Part shown: positions 17,534 to 26,175 of the stretch, piece after piece
Numbering within the stretch: position 1 is the stretch's first letter
How the letters are laid out: each line of letters starts with the position of its first letter
DNA from: JADKAV01 sp963733395
GTDB taxonomy: Bacteria; Actinomycetota; Actinomycetes; S36-B12; UBA10799
Direction of reading: 5' to 3'
Assembly (NCBI GenBank): GCA_963733395.1
Contig: CAVTCZ010000019.1
Coordinates: 656,244-720,243, forward strand
DNA: 64,000 nt
Translations under genes and position numbers: made by a program
The notes under the pieces: generated by a model
Database searches by the model: none
What the model saw: the letters and a program-made list of their open reading frames with translations, nothing else
What the model was told of the DNA's origin: nothing

Positions 17534-18552
17534 CAGCGCTGCAGCGTCCGGCTGTCCTCGGCGAAGTCGGTGCCGAGCAGGGCGCCGGTCAGGTGGATCA
17601 CCGACTCCATGAGCACCGGTGCGACCCCGACCTGGCGGCCGAGTTGGGCGTAGATCGTCAGGCCGACCGGCACGTCCTCGGTGAGGTAGCGGGAGTCGAT
17701 CTCGGCCGGGCCCTTGATCCCGTGCAGCGCCGCCACGCCCCGGATGACCGACCAGAAGGTGTCGCCCTTCGGGCCGTATCCCATGGTCGGGTAGGTGTCG
17801 AGCAGGCTCAACAGGTCGATCCCGAACGCGGCGCCGATCGCCAGCCGCTCCGCGTCGATCGCCTCGATGGCCTGGCACACGTGCGGGGTCATGCCTTCCT
17901 CGTAGTAATAGAACTCGCCGTGGCTGTACTCGATGCGACTTGCCGACAACAGCACGCCCAGACAGTGCAGGGTCGGGTTCGGGTTGCTCAAGCCGGCCGC
18001 GATCACGTTGGGCATCACGTCGATGCCCGGGTACAGATCGTCGAGGATTCCGGCGACCCGGTCGGTGCGGTCGGCGGGGAAGGTGCCGACCGACACGATG
18101 CGGCGCCGACCGAAGACCGTGACCTCGGTAGGGCCGGTGATGCGGGTGGCGTACGGCAGGGCCGCGATCTCGGAGACGGTGACGCCCGACTCCAGACGTT
18201 GGGCGACCTCCAGCGAGCCCAGCGATCCGGGCATGAGGACCAGGTTGGCGCCGTCCTTGAGCAGGGGCGCGAGCAGGTCGGCGAAGGTGCGGTGGTGGTT
18301 CGTGGGCACGACCACGAACACTGCGTCAGCGCCATCGACGGCGGCCTCGAGGTCGGTCTCCACACGCACCGGTGCCGTGCCGCTGATCTCGCCCTTGGCG
18401 ACGATGTGCCCGGCACGTGCGATCGCGTCCAGCCCGCCCGCGAACTGCGGGATCTCGTACAACCTCACATCGTGGCCGCCGAGGCCGAACTCCGCAGCGG
18501 CCGTTCGCCCGCCATTGCCTGCTCCGAGAACCGTCACCGTGCGCGTCGCCAT
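17473..18552 (-). CDS. NAD/NADP octopine/nopaline dehydrogenase family protein
   Basis: A complete 359-residue protein. The N-terminal Rossmann motif is VTVLGAGNGGRTAAAEF (residues 6-22), followed by DVRLYEIPQFAGGLDAI. The C-terminal domain has NPNPTLHCLGVLLSASRIE and GYGPKGDTFWSVIRGVAAL, the pattern of the octopine dehydrogenase domain with its catalytic His (here near LHCLG). The family reduces imines formed from amino acids and keto acids, giving opine-like products. The downstream MFS gene on the same strand begins its stop only four bases upstream of this start, so exporter and enzyme are adjacent. An opine-like metabolite exported by it is possible but speculative. Confidence 0.88.
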   Translation of the reverse strand: MATRTVTVLGAGNGGRTAAAEFGLGGHDVRLYEIPQFAGGLDAIARAGHIVAKGEISGTAPVRVETDLEAAVDGADAVFVVVPTNHHRTFADLLAPLLKDGANLVLMPGSLGSLEVAQRLESGVTVSEIAALPYATRITGPTEVTVFGRRRIVSVGTFPADRTDRVAGILDDLYPGIDVMPNVIAAGLSNPNPTLHCLGVLLSASRIEYSHGEFYYYEEGMTPHVCQAIEAIDAERLAIGAAFGIDLLSLLDTYPTMGYGPKGDTFWSVIRGVAALHGIKGPAEIDSRYLTEDVPVGLTIYAQLGRQVGVAPVLMESVIHLTGALLGTDFAEDSRTLQRCGLAGMDRDAILEYVTTGVK

Positions 18553-18556
18553 GGGC

Positions 18557-20074
18557 TCACCCTAGAGGGCGTTGCTGCCGGCGTCCGACCCAGAACAAAC
18601 CGGCGGTGGCCAGGCTCACCGCCGCGCCAGCCCAGCCCTGGGCGGCCATCCCGTCGAGGTAGGCCTGCTTCTGTGCGTCGTCGATCGTGGTGACCTCCTG
18701 CAGTGGCACCGCGTATTCGACGGAGGCCTGTTGGGTGTCGGCGCCGGTACGCAGGTCCACGGCGATCTGTTCGGCCTGTGCGGAGTCGAGGCCGGCGGCG
18801 TCCAAGCTCGAGGTCAGCGAGGTGGAGAACGTCGAGAAGACCAGCGTCGAGATCAGCGCGATGCCGATGGCCGTGCCGACTCCGATGGCGGCCTGCCGGT
18901 ACGCCGAGGCGCCAGCCTCCTCGCCGCCGGTGGCGGCGTCCATGACGGCGTTGGTCATGGGCACCCCGGCCGCGACGCTGGTGAAGCTGTAGAGGCACGT
19001 CACGGCTACCGCCCACCACAGCGGGGAGTCGACGAACACCAGGACGCTGAGAGCTAGGGAGGCGCCGGTAGCGATCAGCAGCCAGACGCCCGACCTCGTG
19101 AGGCCGAAGCGGCGCACCATCCCGCCAGCGGACCGGGCGCCGATCGCCGCACACAGTTGTGCCGGCACCATCAACAGCGCGGTGACGAGCACGCTGAGTC
19201 CGAAGACGTACTCGTACGCCAGCGTCATGTAGTACCACAGTTGCGTGAAGCACCACAGCGCCACCACGGCGAGCATGACCAGCACCCCGCCGCGGCGCAG
19301 GAGCCCGACATCCAGGGTGGGGTGAGCGGTGCGCCGCAGCAGGACCGCCAGGCCGATCGCAGAGGCGAGGGTGATGACGGCTGGCACCACGACGGAATCC
19401 CCAGAGGTGGCGCGGGAGATCGTCTGGACGATGCCGACGCACAGCAGTCCGGCGAGGGTCGGGGTGACCAACTCGCGGGAGGTCCGCCTGGTGTCGTCCG
19501 GCGCCAGCGCCCACCTCCCGGCGACGAACGCGGCCGCTCCGCCGAGCGCCCAGGTCGCGGCGACCACCCGCCAGGTCGAGTGCTCCATCAGGAGCGCGGT
19601 GAGCACCGGCAGGACGATGAACACGACCGGGCTGACCATCGCGAAGACGGCGAAGGCGGTGGCCCGGGCGCCCGACCCCTCGACGACTGCTCCGATGACT
19701 GCCAGTGACAGAACGAGCAGCACGGTGGCTCCGACCACTTGTACGACCAGGGCAACCACGGCGACCGGGAGGTTGGGTGCGATCGCAACGGCCAGTGACC
19801 CAGCCGTCAGCAGCACCGCCCCGCCGGTGATCGCCCGACGCTGCCCGACCCGATCCGCGATGGCGACGGTGAGGAAGATGACCAGCAGCGAGGCGATGCT
19901 CGGCGCCTCCCGCAGTGGTGCACTGTCGGATTGGCTGACGCCGAAGGTGACCAGCATCGGGTTGACGATGTAGTTGTATGTGGCCGGTTGCAGATACGCG
20001 GCCCCGGCGGCGATACACACGCCGGCCACGACGCGGACCTGCTGCCGCGACAACCGGTCGGGCGCCGTGCGCAT
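18557..20074 (-). CDS. MFS transporter, DHA2-like (14-helix) type
   Basis: A 505-residue protein beginning MRTAPDRLSRQQVRVVAGV after GGAGGAGG. It has many hydrophobic helices, the loop 2-3 motif ADRVGQRRAITGGAVLLTAG, an internal GARSAGGMVRRFGLTRSG loop, and a late pair of helices after an acidic extracellular loop (TTIDDAQKQAYLDGMAAQG). The late loop and about 14 helices favour a DHA2-type drug or metabolite exporter. Its stop is four bases before the start of the octopine-dehydrogenase-type gene on the same strand, so both are likely in one operon with this gene first. It is divergent from the Xre/RES pair. Confidence 0.88.
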   Translation of the reverse strand: MRTAPDRLSRQQVRVVAGVCIAAGAAYLQPATYNYIVNPMLVTFGVSQSDSAPLREAPSIASLLVIFLTVAIADRVGQRRAITGGAVLLTAGSLAVAIAPNLPVAVVALVVQVVGATVLLVLSLAVIGAVVEGSGARATAFAVFAMVSPVVFIVLPVLTALLMEHSTWRVVAATWALGGAAAFVAGRWALAPDDTRRTSRELVTPTLAGLLCVGIVQTISRATSGDSVVVPAVITLASAIGLAVLLRRTAHPTLDVGLLRRGGVLVMLAVVALWCFTQLWYYMTLAYEYVFGLSVLVTALLMVPAQLCAAIGARSAGGMVRRFGLTRSGVWLLIATGASLALSVLVFVDSPLWWAVAVTCLYSFTSVAAGVPMTNAVMDAATGGEEAGASAYRQAAIGVGTAIGIALISTLVFSTFSTSLTSSLDAAGLDSAQAEQIAVDLRTGADTQQASVEYAVPLQEVTTIDDAQKQAYLDGMAAQGWAGAAVSLATAGLFWVGRRQQRPLG

Positions 20075-20175
20075 GGTGGGGCCTCCTCCGGTTGCCAGCG
20101 TAGGCCTGCGCACGTGTGGGAGTCGGGGGATGTTCGCGGGCGCATTGTGAGCAGCGTGTCCCCTCTGTCCATAGC

Positions 20176-20221
20176 CTTGACTGCCTTGACACGTTGGATC
20201 TAGGGTGTTCTTGACTGCCTT
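20176..20221 (+). promoter_or_regulatory. Direct repeats upstream of the Xre/RES pair
   Basis: CTTGACTGCCTT occurs at 20176-20187 and again at 20210-20221, 34 bases apart, just before ATG 20243. Both contain a -35-like TTGAC. They may be antitoxin binding sites or alternative promoter elements. Confidence 0.45.
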
Positions 20222-20242
20222 TTCGGTGGGGGAGTGAGCCCG

Positions 20243-20758
20243 ATGAATGAGTTGGCCCAGTACGAGCAGGCTCTGGTGGGTCGGCTCAGCAGTATCGTGG
20301 AACGGCGTCTGGCCCGCCTTGTCGAGGCCGGGGTGCCTCTGCCACCGGTGGACGACCTGGTCGAAGCGATGGCGGCCGGGCTGCCGGACGGGGAACCTCA
20401 TCCCGTCGCGGTGGTCCTCGGGCCCTTCTACAGTTCGAACGGCGCCATGCGCATCCTCGGCGTGCCGACCAGGCAGGCGCTGGCCTCGCGCCGGGCGCAC
20501 GGCTCGGTGCTGGCCCTGAAGACCGCCGACGGGCACTGGGTTTATCCGGCGTTTCAGTTCGACCACGCCAGGCACCGCGTGCGTCCGGCCCTGGCGGAAG
20601 TGCTCAAGGTCATGCGGGGAGTCGATCCGTGGGTCGTGGGACTGTGGCTGGTTGAGGACCATCCGGATCTCGAAGGGCACAGCCCCTTGGAGGCGCTCCC
20701 CGGGCGGGTGGGTGAGGTGGTCGACCTTGCGCGGCAGTATCGACAGGATGTGGCATGA
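20243..20758 (+). CDS. MbcA/ParS/Xre-type antitoxin of a RES toxin
   Basis: A 171-residue protein starting at ATG 20243 after GGGGGAGTGAGCC. The middle (GPFYSSNGAMRILGVPTRQALASRRAHGSVLAL, residues about 55-95) is a winged helix/excisionase-like DNA-binding segment. The C-terminus (VVGLWLVEDHPDLEGHSPLEALPGR) matches the toxin-binding tail of MbcA/ParS antitoxins. Its stop overlaps the toxin ATG by four bases (ATGA). It should neutralise the RES toxin by plugging its active site and repress its own promoter, where two 12-base direct repeats are present. Confidence 0.82.
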   Translation: MNELAQYEQALVGRLSSIVERRLARLVEAGVPLPPVDDLVEAMAAGLPDGEPHPVAVVLGPFYSSNGAMRILGVPTRQALASRRAHGSVLALKTADGHWVYPAFQFDHARHRVRPALAEVLKVMRGVDPWVVGLWLVEDHPDLEGHSPLEALPGRVGEVVDLARQYRQDVA

Positions 20759-21363
20759 GGGATGCGCCGGCGCAGCGCGGGCCGCAAGCGATCGACGCTG
20801 ACTTTCCGGCCGTGACGCCGAGGCGTCGGCATTGGTTTCGCGCCCATCGCGCGAGGCCGGAAGCCGATGGCGGGTGCTGGTTCTTCGCCAGTGGCTTGGG
20901 ACGTTTCGATCTGCCACCCCCGCGGGGTACCTGTTATCTCGCCGCCACCTTCTTGGCGGCAGCTCGCGAGCGGATCGCGCGGCCCGGGCGCTTGGTCATG
21001 GAGTCCGAGGTCGTTGGGGTCGAGGTGAGCGAGGTCGTCTTCACACCCGGGCATGTCGCGGACCTTCTGCATCGCGACGCCGCGTTGTTCGGTGTGACGG
21101 GGGAGTTGACTGTCGCCACGCCGTACCGCATCAGTCAGCGATGGGCCGCAACACTGGATGCGGCAGGCTTCGGCGGCGTGCGCTACCAGCCTCGATTCTC
21201 CACGGAGCGTGTCGATGCGCTGGCCGTCTTCGGCACCTCAGGGTCGGAACCTCATCGTGGCCGACGAACCGATCGATCGATGCGGGACGTCCTTCTCGAA
21301 GCCGGTCACATCGTGGCGGGAACGCCGTCGATGGATTCGCCCGGGATGGTGGTGCGGGACTGA
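20755..21363 (+). CDS. RES-domain toxin (NAD phosphorylase/glycohydrolase type)
   Basis: A 202-residue protein with the RES-domain pattern. R29 is in HWFRAHRAR, the FAS...GRFDLPPPRGTCYLAA stretch holds R50 and Y61, an acidic residue follows (near E72), and the later RISQRWAATLDAAGFGGVRYQPRFS block is conserved in the family. Related toxins (MbcT, ParT, Res) destroy NAD or ADP-ribosylate a target. The 4-base overlap with the antitoxin gene and the order antitoxin-toxin are those of known RES-Xre modules. The C-terminal 40 residues are less conserved. Confidence 0.82.
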   Translation: MRDAPAQRGPQAIDADFPAVTPRRRHWFRAHRARPEADGGCWFFASGLGRFDLPPPRGTCYLAATFLAAARERIARPGRLVMESEVVGVEVSEVVFTPGHVADLLHRDAALFGVTGELTVATPYRISQRWAATLDAAGFGGVRYQPRFSTERVDALAVFGTSGSEPHRGRRTDRSMRDVLLEAGHIVAGTPSMDSPGMVVRD

Positions 21364-21980
21364 CCGGGGTGCGGCACCCACCGCCGGCCCCTCGTGTCGT
21401 GCGTCACTGGTGGTGACGGGCTGCCGCCGCGGGCGGTCTTTGTGGGATCTTCGGATGTCAGCGGGGAGTCGCCGGGGAAACGCCCAGGGTTGGGTTCGCG
21501 GGGTGGTGCGACTGAGGTCCACAACTGCTCGGCGGGTCACGGTAGGTGCGCCCCACCGGCGCTCGCCGTGATGGGGGTGCGGGCCGGTTGCTGCCCGCGG
21601 ACGGCGACTGTTGCGCGGTTGTCGCCCGCGCCCCGCGACTGTTGCGCGGTTGTCAGTTTCGCGCCCCGAAACCAGCAACGGTGCAACACTCGCGCCCGGC
21701 CACCAGCAACCGCGCAACACTCGCGTCCGGCCACCAGCCACCCCGACCCGCACTGACTCCCCGCGGGAATCCGCCCGCCCGGCAGCCCGCGACGTCGTGA
21801 CAAACCGCCCTGCGGACCCCCCAACATCGTCACAAACGCCCCGGGCCGGACCGCCGATAAGATCGGCGCCACAAATAGGCCAACGTCAGTCGCGCGACAC
21901 TAGGATCGCCGTGTGTCTGGTTGCTCCGTCTCACGGCCTGGCCCGCACCACAGTTGCGCAGAACACTCTGGCGCCGGTTC
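21364..21980. other. Intergenic region with 31-base-period repeats
   Basis: About 617 bases without a convincing gene. It holds two forward units containing GACTGTTGCGCGGTTGTC starting 31 bases apart (21604 and 21635). After these come two units of inverted sense, also 31 bases long (21672-21702 and 21703-21733), with CAGCAACSGYGCAACACTCG. Facing units can pair as GTTGCGCGGTTG / CAACCGCGCAAC. The frames crossing it are Pro/Arg-rich shadows. A related short motif (ACTCCCCGC, then GGAATCCG) recurs near 61250-61270. Confidence 0.55.
21604..21733. repeat. Inverted pair of 31-base tandem repeats
   Basis: Left half: GCGACTGTTGCGCGGTTGTC at 21604-21623 and 21635-21654. Right half: two 31-base units (21672-21702, 21703-21733) whose core CAACCGCGCAACACTCGCG is the reverse complement of the left core. 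The arrangement could fold into a large cruciform or hairpin, like REP/BIME elements. Confidence 0.65.
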
Positions 21981-23786
21981 ATGAACCCCGAGGTCATCAC
22001 GCTGCTCACGCTTGCCGGGGTGGTCGTGCTGTTCGTGTGGAACCGCCTGCCGGTCGAACTGGTGGCAGTGGGCGCGGCGTTGTTCCTGTACGGCACGGGG
22101 GTGCTCACGCTGCCCGAGGCGCTGGCCGGGTTCGGTGATCCTGCGGTCATCCTGATCGCTGCGCTCTTCGTGGTGTCGGAGGGCCTGGACGCCACCGGGG
22201 TGACCACGTGGGTGGGGCAGGAGTTGGTGAACCGCGCGGGCGCCGGGATGCGCAAACTGCTGCTGCTGACCATGCTGCTGGCGGCGGGCCTCACCGCCCT
22301 CATCGGGCTCAACGGGACCGTGGCCACGCTTGTGCCGATGGTCGTGGTGATGGCCATGCGCAGGTCGTTCCCGCCCTCGCGGCTGCTGATGCCGCTGGCC
22401 TTCGCAGGCAGCGCCGGTGGTCTGCTGCTGCTCACCGGCAGTCCCGTGAACGTGGTCATCTCGGAGGCCGCGGAGGACGCCGGGGTGGGGGCCTTCGGCT
22501 TCCTCGAGTTCGCGCTGGTGGGGGTGCCGCTGGTCATCGGCACGGTGGTCATCGTGCTGCTGCTCGGCGGCCGGCTGCTGCCCGAGCGGCGCAGCGAACA
22601 GCTCCCGCCCGATCTGTCGGGCCTGGCGCGCACATTGGTCCGCGACTACTCGCTGGACAACGTCATGCATCTGCGGGTGGCCGACGGTTCGGATCTCGTG
22701 GGTCGGCTGCGGTCGGGGTGGGACCTCGCCGGCTACGCCGGTGTCAGCATCATCACCGTCCTGGATGGGGAGTCCGACCGGCCGTCGTCCGAGGGCTGGC
22801 TGGCCGCCGGGGACCGGCTCACCATGGTGGGCGACCCGGACGTGGCCCGTCGGTATGCCGATGACCACGGCCTCACCATCGAGCGGGAGCGGTCGTCGGC
22901 CGATGTCGAGCAGTCGCTGCTGAGCCGGGACTCGGGTGCCGCAGAGGTGCTCATCCCGCCCCGCTCGGTGCACGTGGGGGTCGACCTCGAACCCAGCAGC
23001 GTGATCGACGGCTCGCTGATCGTGCTGGCCATCACCCGCGGCGGGGAGTACGTCGGCCCGGGTCCCACCCGGATCCGTGCCGGGGATGCCCTGCTGGTCG
23101 AAGGGCCCTGGACCGCGCTGGATGCCGCGGCCCGCGCCCACGACCTGGTGGTCGTCGACTCCCCGGAACTCGTGCGGCGGCAGACGGTCCCGCTCGGCGT
23201 CGGATCGTGGGCGGCGATCGTGATCCTGCTCGGCATGGTGGTGCTGCTGGCCACCGGGGTGGTTCCGCCGGTCGTGGCCGCGTCGGTGGCCGCGCTCGCG
23301 ATGGTCCTGTTCCGGGTCGTCACCGTCCAGCAGGCGTACCGCGGGATTTCCTGGACGACCGTCCTGCTGGTCGCCGGGATGATCCCCATGGCCACGGCGG
23401 TGACCACCTCCGGAGCCGGTGAGCTGGTCGCGAGCTTGATCGTGGATGCCGTCGGCGACGCGGGACCGCTGGCCCTGCTGGCGGCGCTGTTCGTCATCAC
23501 GGTCGTGTTCGGCCAACTGATCAGCAACACGGCGACGGCGCTGGTGATGATCCCGATCGCAGTCTCCGCCAGCCAGCAGTTGGACATCTCGCCGCAGCCG
23601 GTCCTGATGGGTCTGTGTGTGGCCGCTGCGGTGGCCTTCCTGACCCCGGTGGCCACGCCCGCGAACATGATGGTGATGGGGCCGGCGGGTTACCGGTTCG
23701 GTGACTACTGGCGGCTCGGCCTGCCGCTGGTGGTGCTGTTCGGCCTGGTCGGGGTGCTGTTGGTGCCGGTCATCTGGGCCTTCTGA
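21981..23786 (+). CDS. SLC13/DASS-type anion permease with TrkA-C domains
   Basis: A 601-residue membrane protein. The N-terminal half (MNPEVITLLTLAGVVVLFVW, through AALIGLNGT-like residues and LLLLTGSPVNVVISEAAEDAG) and the C-terminal half (QLISNTATALVMIPIAVSA, TPVATPANMMVMGPAGY) carry the paired SNT-type substrate and sodium motifs of the divalent anion transporter family. Between them, residues about 200-400 hold two regulatory TrkA-C-like domains (LAGYAGVSIITVLDG and VHVGVDLEPSSVIDGS). Such proteins import sulfate, citrate or dicarboxylates. ATG 21981 is chosen because upstream in-frame codons are Arg/Trp-rich without homology. It stands alone, convergent with the TetR gene. Confidence 0.87.
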   Translation: MNPEVITLLTLAGVVVLFVWNRLPVELVAVGAALFLYGTGVLTLPEALAGFGDPAVILIAALFVVSEGLDATGVTTWVGQELVNRAGAGMRKLLLLTMLLAAGLTALIGLNGTVATLVPMVVVMAMRRSFPPSRLLMPLAFAGSAGGLLLLTGSPVNVVISEAAEDAGVGAFGFLEFALVGVPLVIGTVVIVLLLGGRLLPERRSEQLPPDLSGLARTLVRDYSLDNVMHLRVADGSDLVGRLRSGWDLAGYAGVSIITVLDGESDRPSSEGWLAAGDRLTMVGDPDVARRYADDHGLTIERERSSADVEQSLLSRDSGAAEVLIPPRSVHVGVDLEPSSVIDGSLIVLAITRGGEYVGPGPTRIRAGDALLVEGPWTALDAAARAHDLVVVDSPELVRRQTVPLGVGSWAAIVILLGMVVLLATGVVPPVVAASVAALAMVLFRVVTVQQAYRGISWTTVLLVAGMIPMATAVTTSGAGELVASLIVDAVGDAGPLALLAALFVITVVFGQLISNTATALVMIPIAVSASQQLDISPQPVLMGLCVAAAVAFLTPVATPANMMVMGPAGYRFGDYWRLGLPLVVLFGLVGVLLVPVIWAF

Positions 23787-23806
23787 TCAGGCTCGCGGCA
23801 CCCGTC

Positions 23807-24448
23807 TCACGCCGGGCGCGCCGCTGCGGCGGCCGCACCGACCAGTCCGACAAGTCCCTCGAGCCGTGCCCGCAACCCCGCCCGATCCTGATCGAGTTGG
23901 TACTGCAGCGCGGCGGCAGCACGGCGACGCAAAGGGGTCGAGTTCGACTGCAGGCGGCGGCGAGCACGGCGTCGACGACCAAGCTCGCCAGCTGGGCCGC
24001 GATCTGTTCGCTCATGTGCGGGGCCAGCGCCTCCGTCACAAGCGTCAGCGTGCGATCGCGTGCCCGCACCAGCGCGTCGCGACACTGCTCGGAGGAACCG
24101 GCCATCAACAGCGTCGCCCACGCGAACACGGCGATCGGCCTGTTGGGGGAGGTGATGGTCGCCTCCCAGGCCCCCACCGCCTGTTCGAGGGTCTGCCCCA
24201 GGCCCCCCTCGCGGCTGACGGCCGCATCCATCATCTCCAGCCAGTCCGACACCAACCGCTCGACCGCTGCGGCGATCAGCCCGTCCTTGTTGCCGAAGTG
24301 GTAGTAGACGGTGGGCGCCGTGACATCCGCGGCCCGGCAGATCCGCTGCAGTGTCAGTGCCGCCGGATCCAACTGGGTCAGAGCCGTCCAAGGTCGCCTG
24401 CACGATCCGCTCCTCCGCGGGCGGCCGATCCCCCTCCTGCCGGGTCAC
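23807..24448 (-). CDS. TetR-family repressor (two frameshifts)
   Basis: The start is a GTG overlapping the stop of the upstream oxidoreductase gene (GTGA), giving VTRQEGDRPPAEERIVQATLD. The helix-turn-helix follows in another frame (LTQLDPAALTLQRICRAADV, TVYYHFGNKDGLIAAAVE), and the C-terminus (STPLRRRAAAALQYQLDQD) in yet another. Two opposite single-base shifts, near 24385 and 23950, give about 213 residues. The ligand domain helices (DALVRARDRTLTLVTEALAPH) look normal. As last gene of the aldehyde dehydrogenase/GMC operon it probably represses that operon through the AT-rich palindrome at 27912-27927. Confidence 0.75.
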   Translation of the reverse strand: MTRQEGDRPPAEERIVQATLDGSDPVGSGGTDTAADLPGRGCHGAHRLLPLRQQGRADRRSGRAVGVGLAGDDGCGRQPRGGPGADPRTGGGGLGGDHHLPQQADRRVRVGDAVDGRFLRAVSRRAGAGTRSHADACDGGAGPAHERTDRGPAGELGRRRRARRRLQSNSTPLRRRAAAALQYQLDQDRAGLRARLEGLVGLVGAAAAAARPA

Positions 24449-26159
24449 CACGCCAGTGCCGCGGGCGCGGCCTCGGGCACCGCCGGCGTGACCGGGCGCA
24501 CGGCCTCGACCGGACGGTACGCGCTGCCCGGTTCCGGACGCGGGTCGGCTTCGCCCTTGTTGGGCCACAACGACATGGCCCGCTCGGCCTGCGCGGTGAT
24601 GGTCAGCGAGGGGTTCACGCCGAGGTTGGCGCTCACCGCGGCGCCGTCGACCACATGGATGCCGGCGTAGCCGTAGACGCGGTGGTAGGGGTCGATGACA
24701 CCGGTCTGCGGGCTGTCGCCGATCGCGGCACCACCCAGGATGTGGGCGGTCATCGGGATGTTCAAGGCCTCGGTCCAGGTCCCGCGGGCCTCGCCTCCGG
24801 TCTTCTGGGCGAACCGCGTGGCGACCTCATGTGCCTCGGGGATCCAGGCGGGGTTCGGCTCGTCCGGTTCCCTGGGTGGAGGCCAGCGTGCGCTTGCCGA
24901 ACTTGTTCCGCTTCAGCGACACGTTCAGCGAGTTGTCCAGACTCTGCATCACGAGCATGACCGTGGTGCGCTGCGACCACCGGCGCACCGACAGGGAGCG
25001 CAGGAAGGACCGCGGGTCGCTGCGCAGCGCGGCGAGGAAGCGCTTGGCCCGCGGTACCGACGGCTCCCCGGGGCGATCGCCTTCGGTGAGCAGGGTGCTG
25101 AGCATCCCCATGAAGTTGCTGCCCGGGCCGTACCGGACGGGCTCCACGTGCGTCTGGGAGTTCGGATGGATCGACGAGGTGATCGCGGGTCCGTGGGAGT
25201 AGTCGACCTCGAGGTCACGGGCTTCGACGGTCAGGATGGACTCCGAGTTGGTCCGGGTCAGTGTCCCGAGCTGGTCGGAGATGGCGGGCAGGTCGCCGGA
25301 CTCCTTCATCGTGTGCAGGAGCTTCTGCGTGCCGAGGGTGCCCGCGGCCAGGATCACGTGGTCGGCGGTGACATGCGAGCGCGGGGGCTTGCCGGCGCCC
25401 GGTCCGGCGGCGCGCATGGCGACGCGGTAGCCGTTCCCGGCCTGCGGGTGTGATCGCCGTGACCGTCGTGAGTGGCTGGATGGTGGCCCCGAGCCCCTCG
25501 GCGAGGTGCAGGTAGTTCTTGGGCAGGGTGTTCTTGGCCCCGAGCCGGCAGCCGGTCATGCAGGAGCCGCACGAGTCGCAGGTGGTTCTGGCAGGACCGG
25601 CCCCGCCGAAGAACGGGTCCTCGACGTCGGTTCCCGGGCGTTCCCCGAAGAGCACGCCCACATGCGTGCGGTGGAACGAGTCGGCCACGCCCATGTCGCT
25701 GGCGACCTCGAGCATGACCCGGTCGGCCGGGGTCTCCACCGGGTTCTCGACCACGCCGAGCATGCGTTTGGCCTGCACGTAGTGCGGGGCCAGTTCGTCA
25801 CGCCAGTCGGTGATGTGTGCCCACTGCTTGTCGGCGTAGAAGTCGTCGAGGGGTTCGTACAGGGTGTTCCCGTACACCAGCGAGCCGCCGCCCACGCCGG
25901 CGCCGGACAGCACCAGGACGTCGTTGAGCAATGCCAGGCGCTGGATGCCGAACATGCCCATCGCCGGTGCCCAGAGGAACTTCGGCAGGCGCCACGACGT
26001 CTTGGGGAGTTCGTCGTCGCGGAACCGGCGACCGGACTCCACGACGAGGACCTTGTAGCCCTTCTCGCTCAGGCGCAGGGCGGCGACGGATCCGCCGAAG
26101 CCGGACCCGACGACGACGACGTCCCAGTGCTCGGGGGTGTTCTCGGGTGTGGTGCTCAT
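24445..26159 (-). CDS. GMC-family cholesterol-oxidase-like flavoprotein (two frameshifts)
   Basis: The N-terminus is WDVVVVGSGFGGSVAALRL (FAD motif, residues about 12-30) followed by VLSGAGVGGGSLVYGNTLY. A Cys-rich loop (TCDSCGSCMTGCRLGAKNTLP) is typical of the large GMC/ChoD-like branch. The middle (HVILAAGTLGTQKLLHTM) and C-terminus (MTAHILGGAAIGDSPQTGVIDPYHRVYG, HVVDGAAVSANLGVNPSLTI) carry the GMC signature and active-site His region. Frames change near 25440 and 24866, each explained by one extra base; corrected length is about 571 residues, as in mycobacterial ChoD. The likely role is oxidation of a sterol or other secondary alcohol, with the aldehyde dehydrogenase 17 bases upstream in the same operon. 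Confidence 0.83.
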
Positions 26160-26175
26160 GGATGTTTCCTTTCGG

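Noticed and set aside
21604..21733. CRISPR array
   Set aside because: Units of 31 bases are directly adjacent or inverted, without unique spacers, and no cas genes are present. The RecB-like domain at 36.5-40 kb is part of a helicase fusion, not Cas4.
21900..23516. 538-residue minus-strand frame opposite the anion permease
   Set aside because: Composition is dominated by Asp, His, Arg and Gln from the complement of hydrophobic codons; the plus-strand permease is unambiguous.
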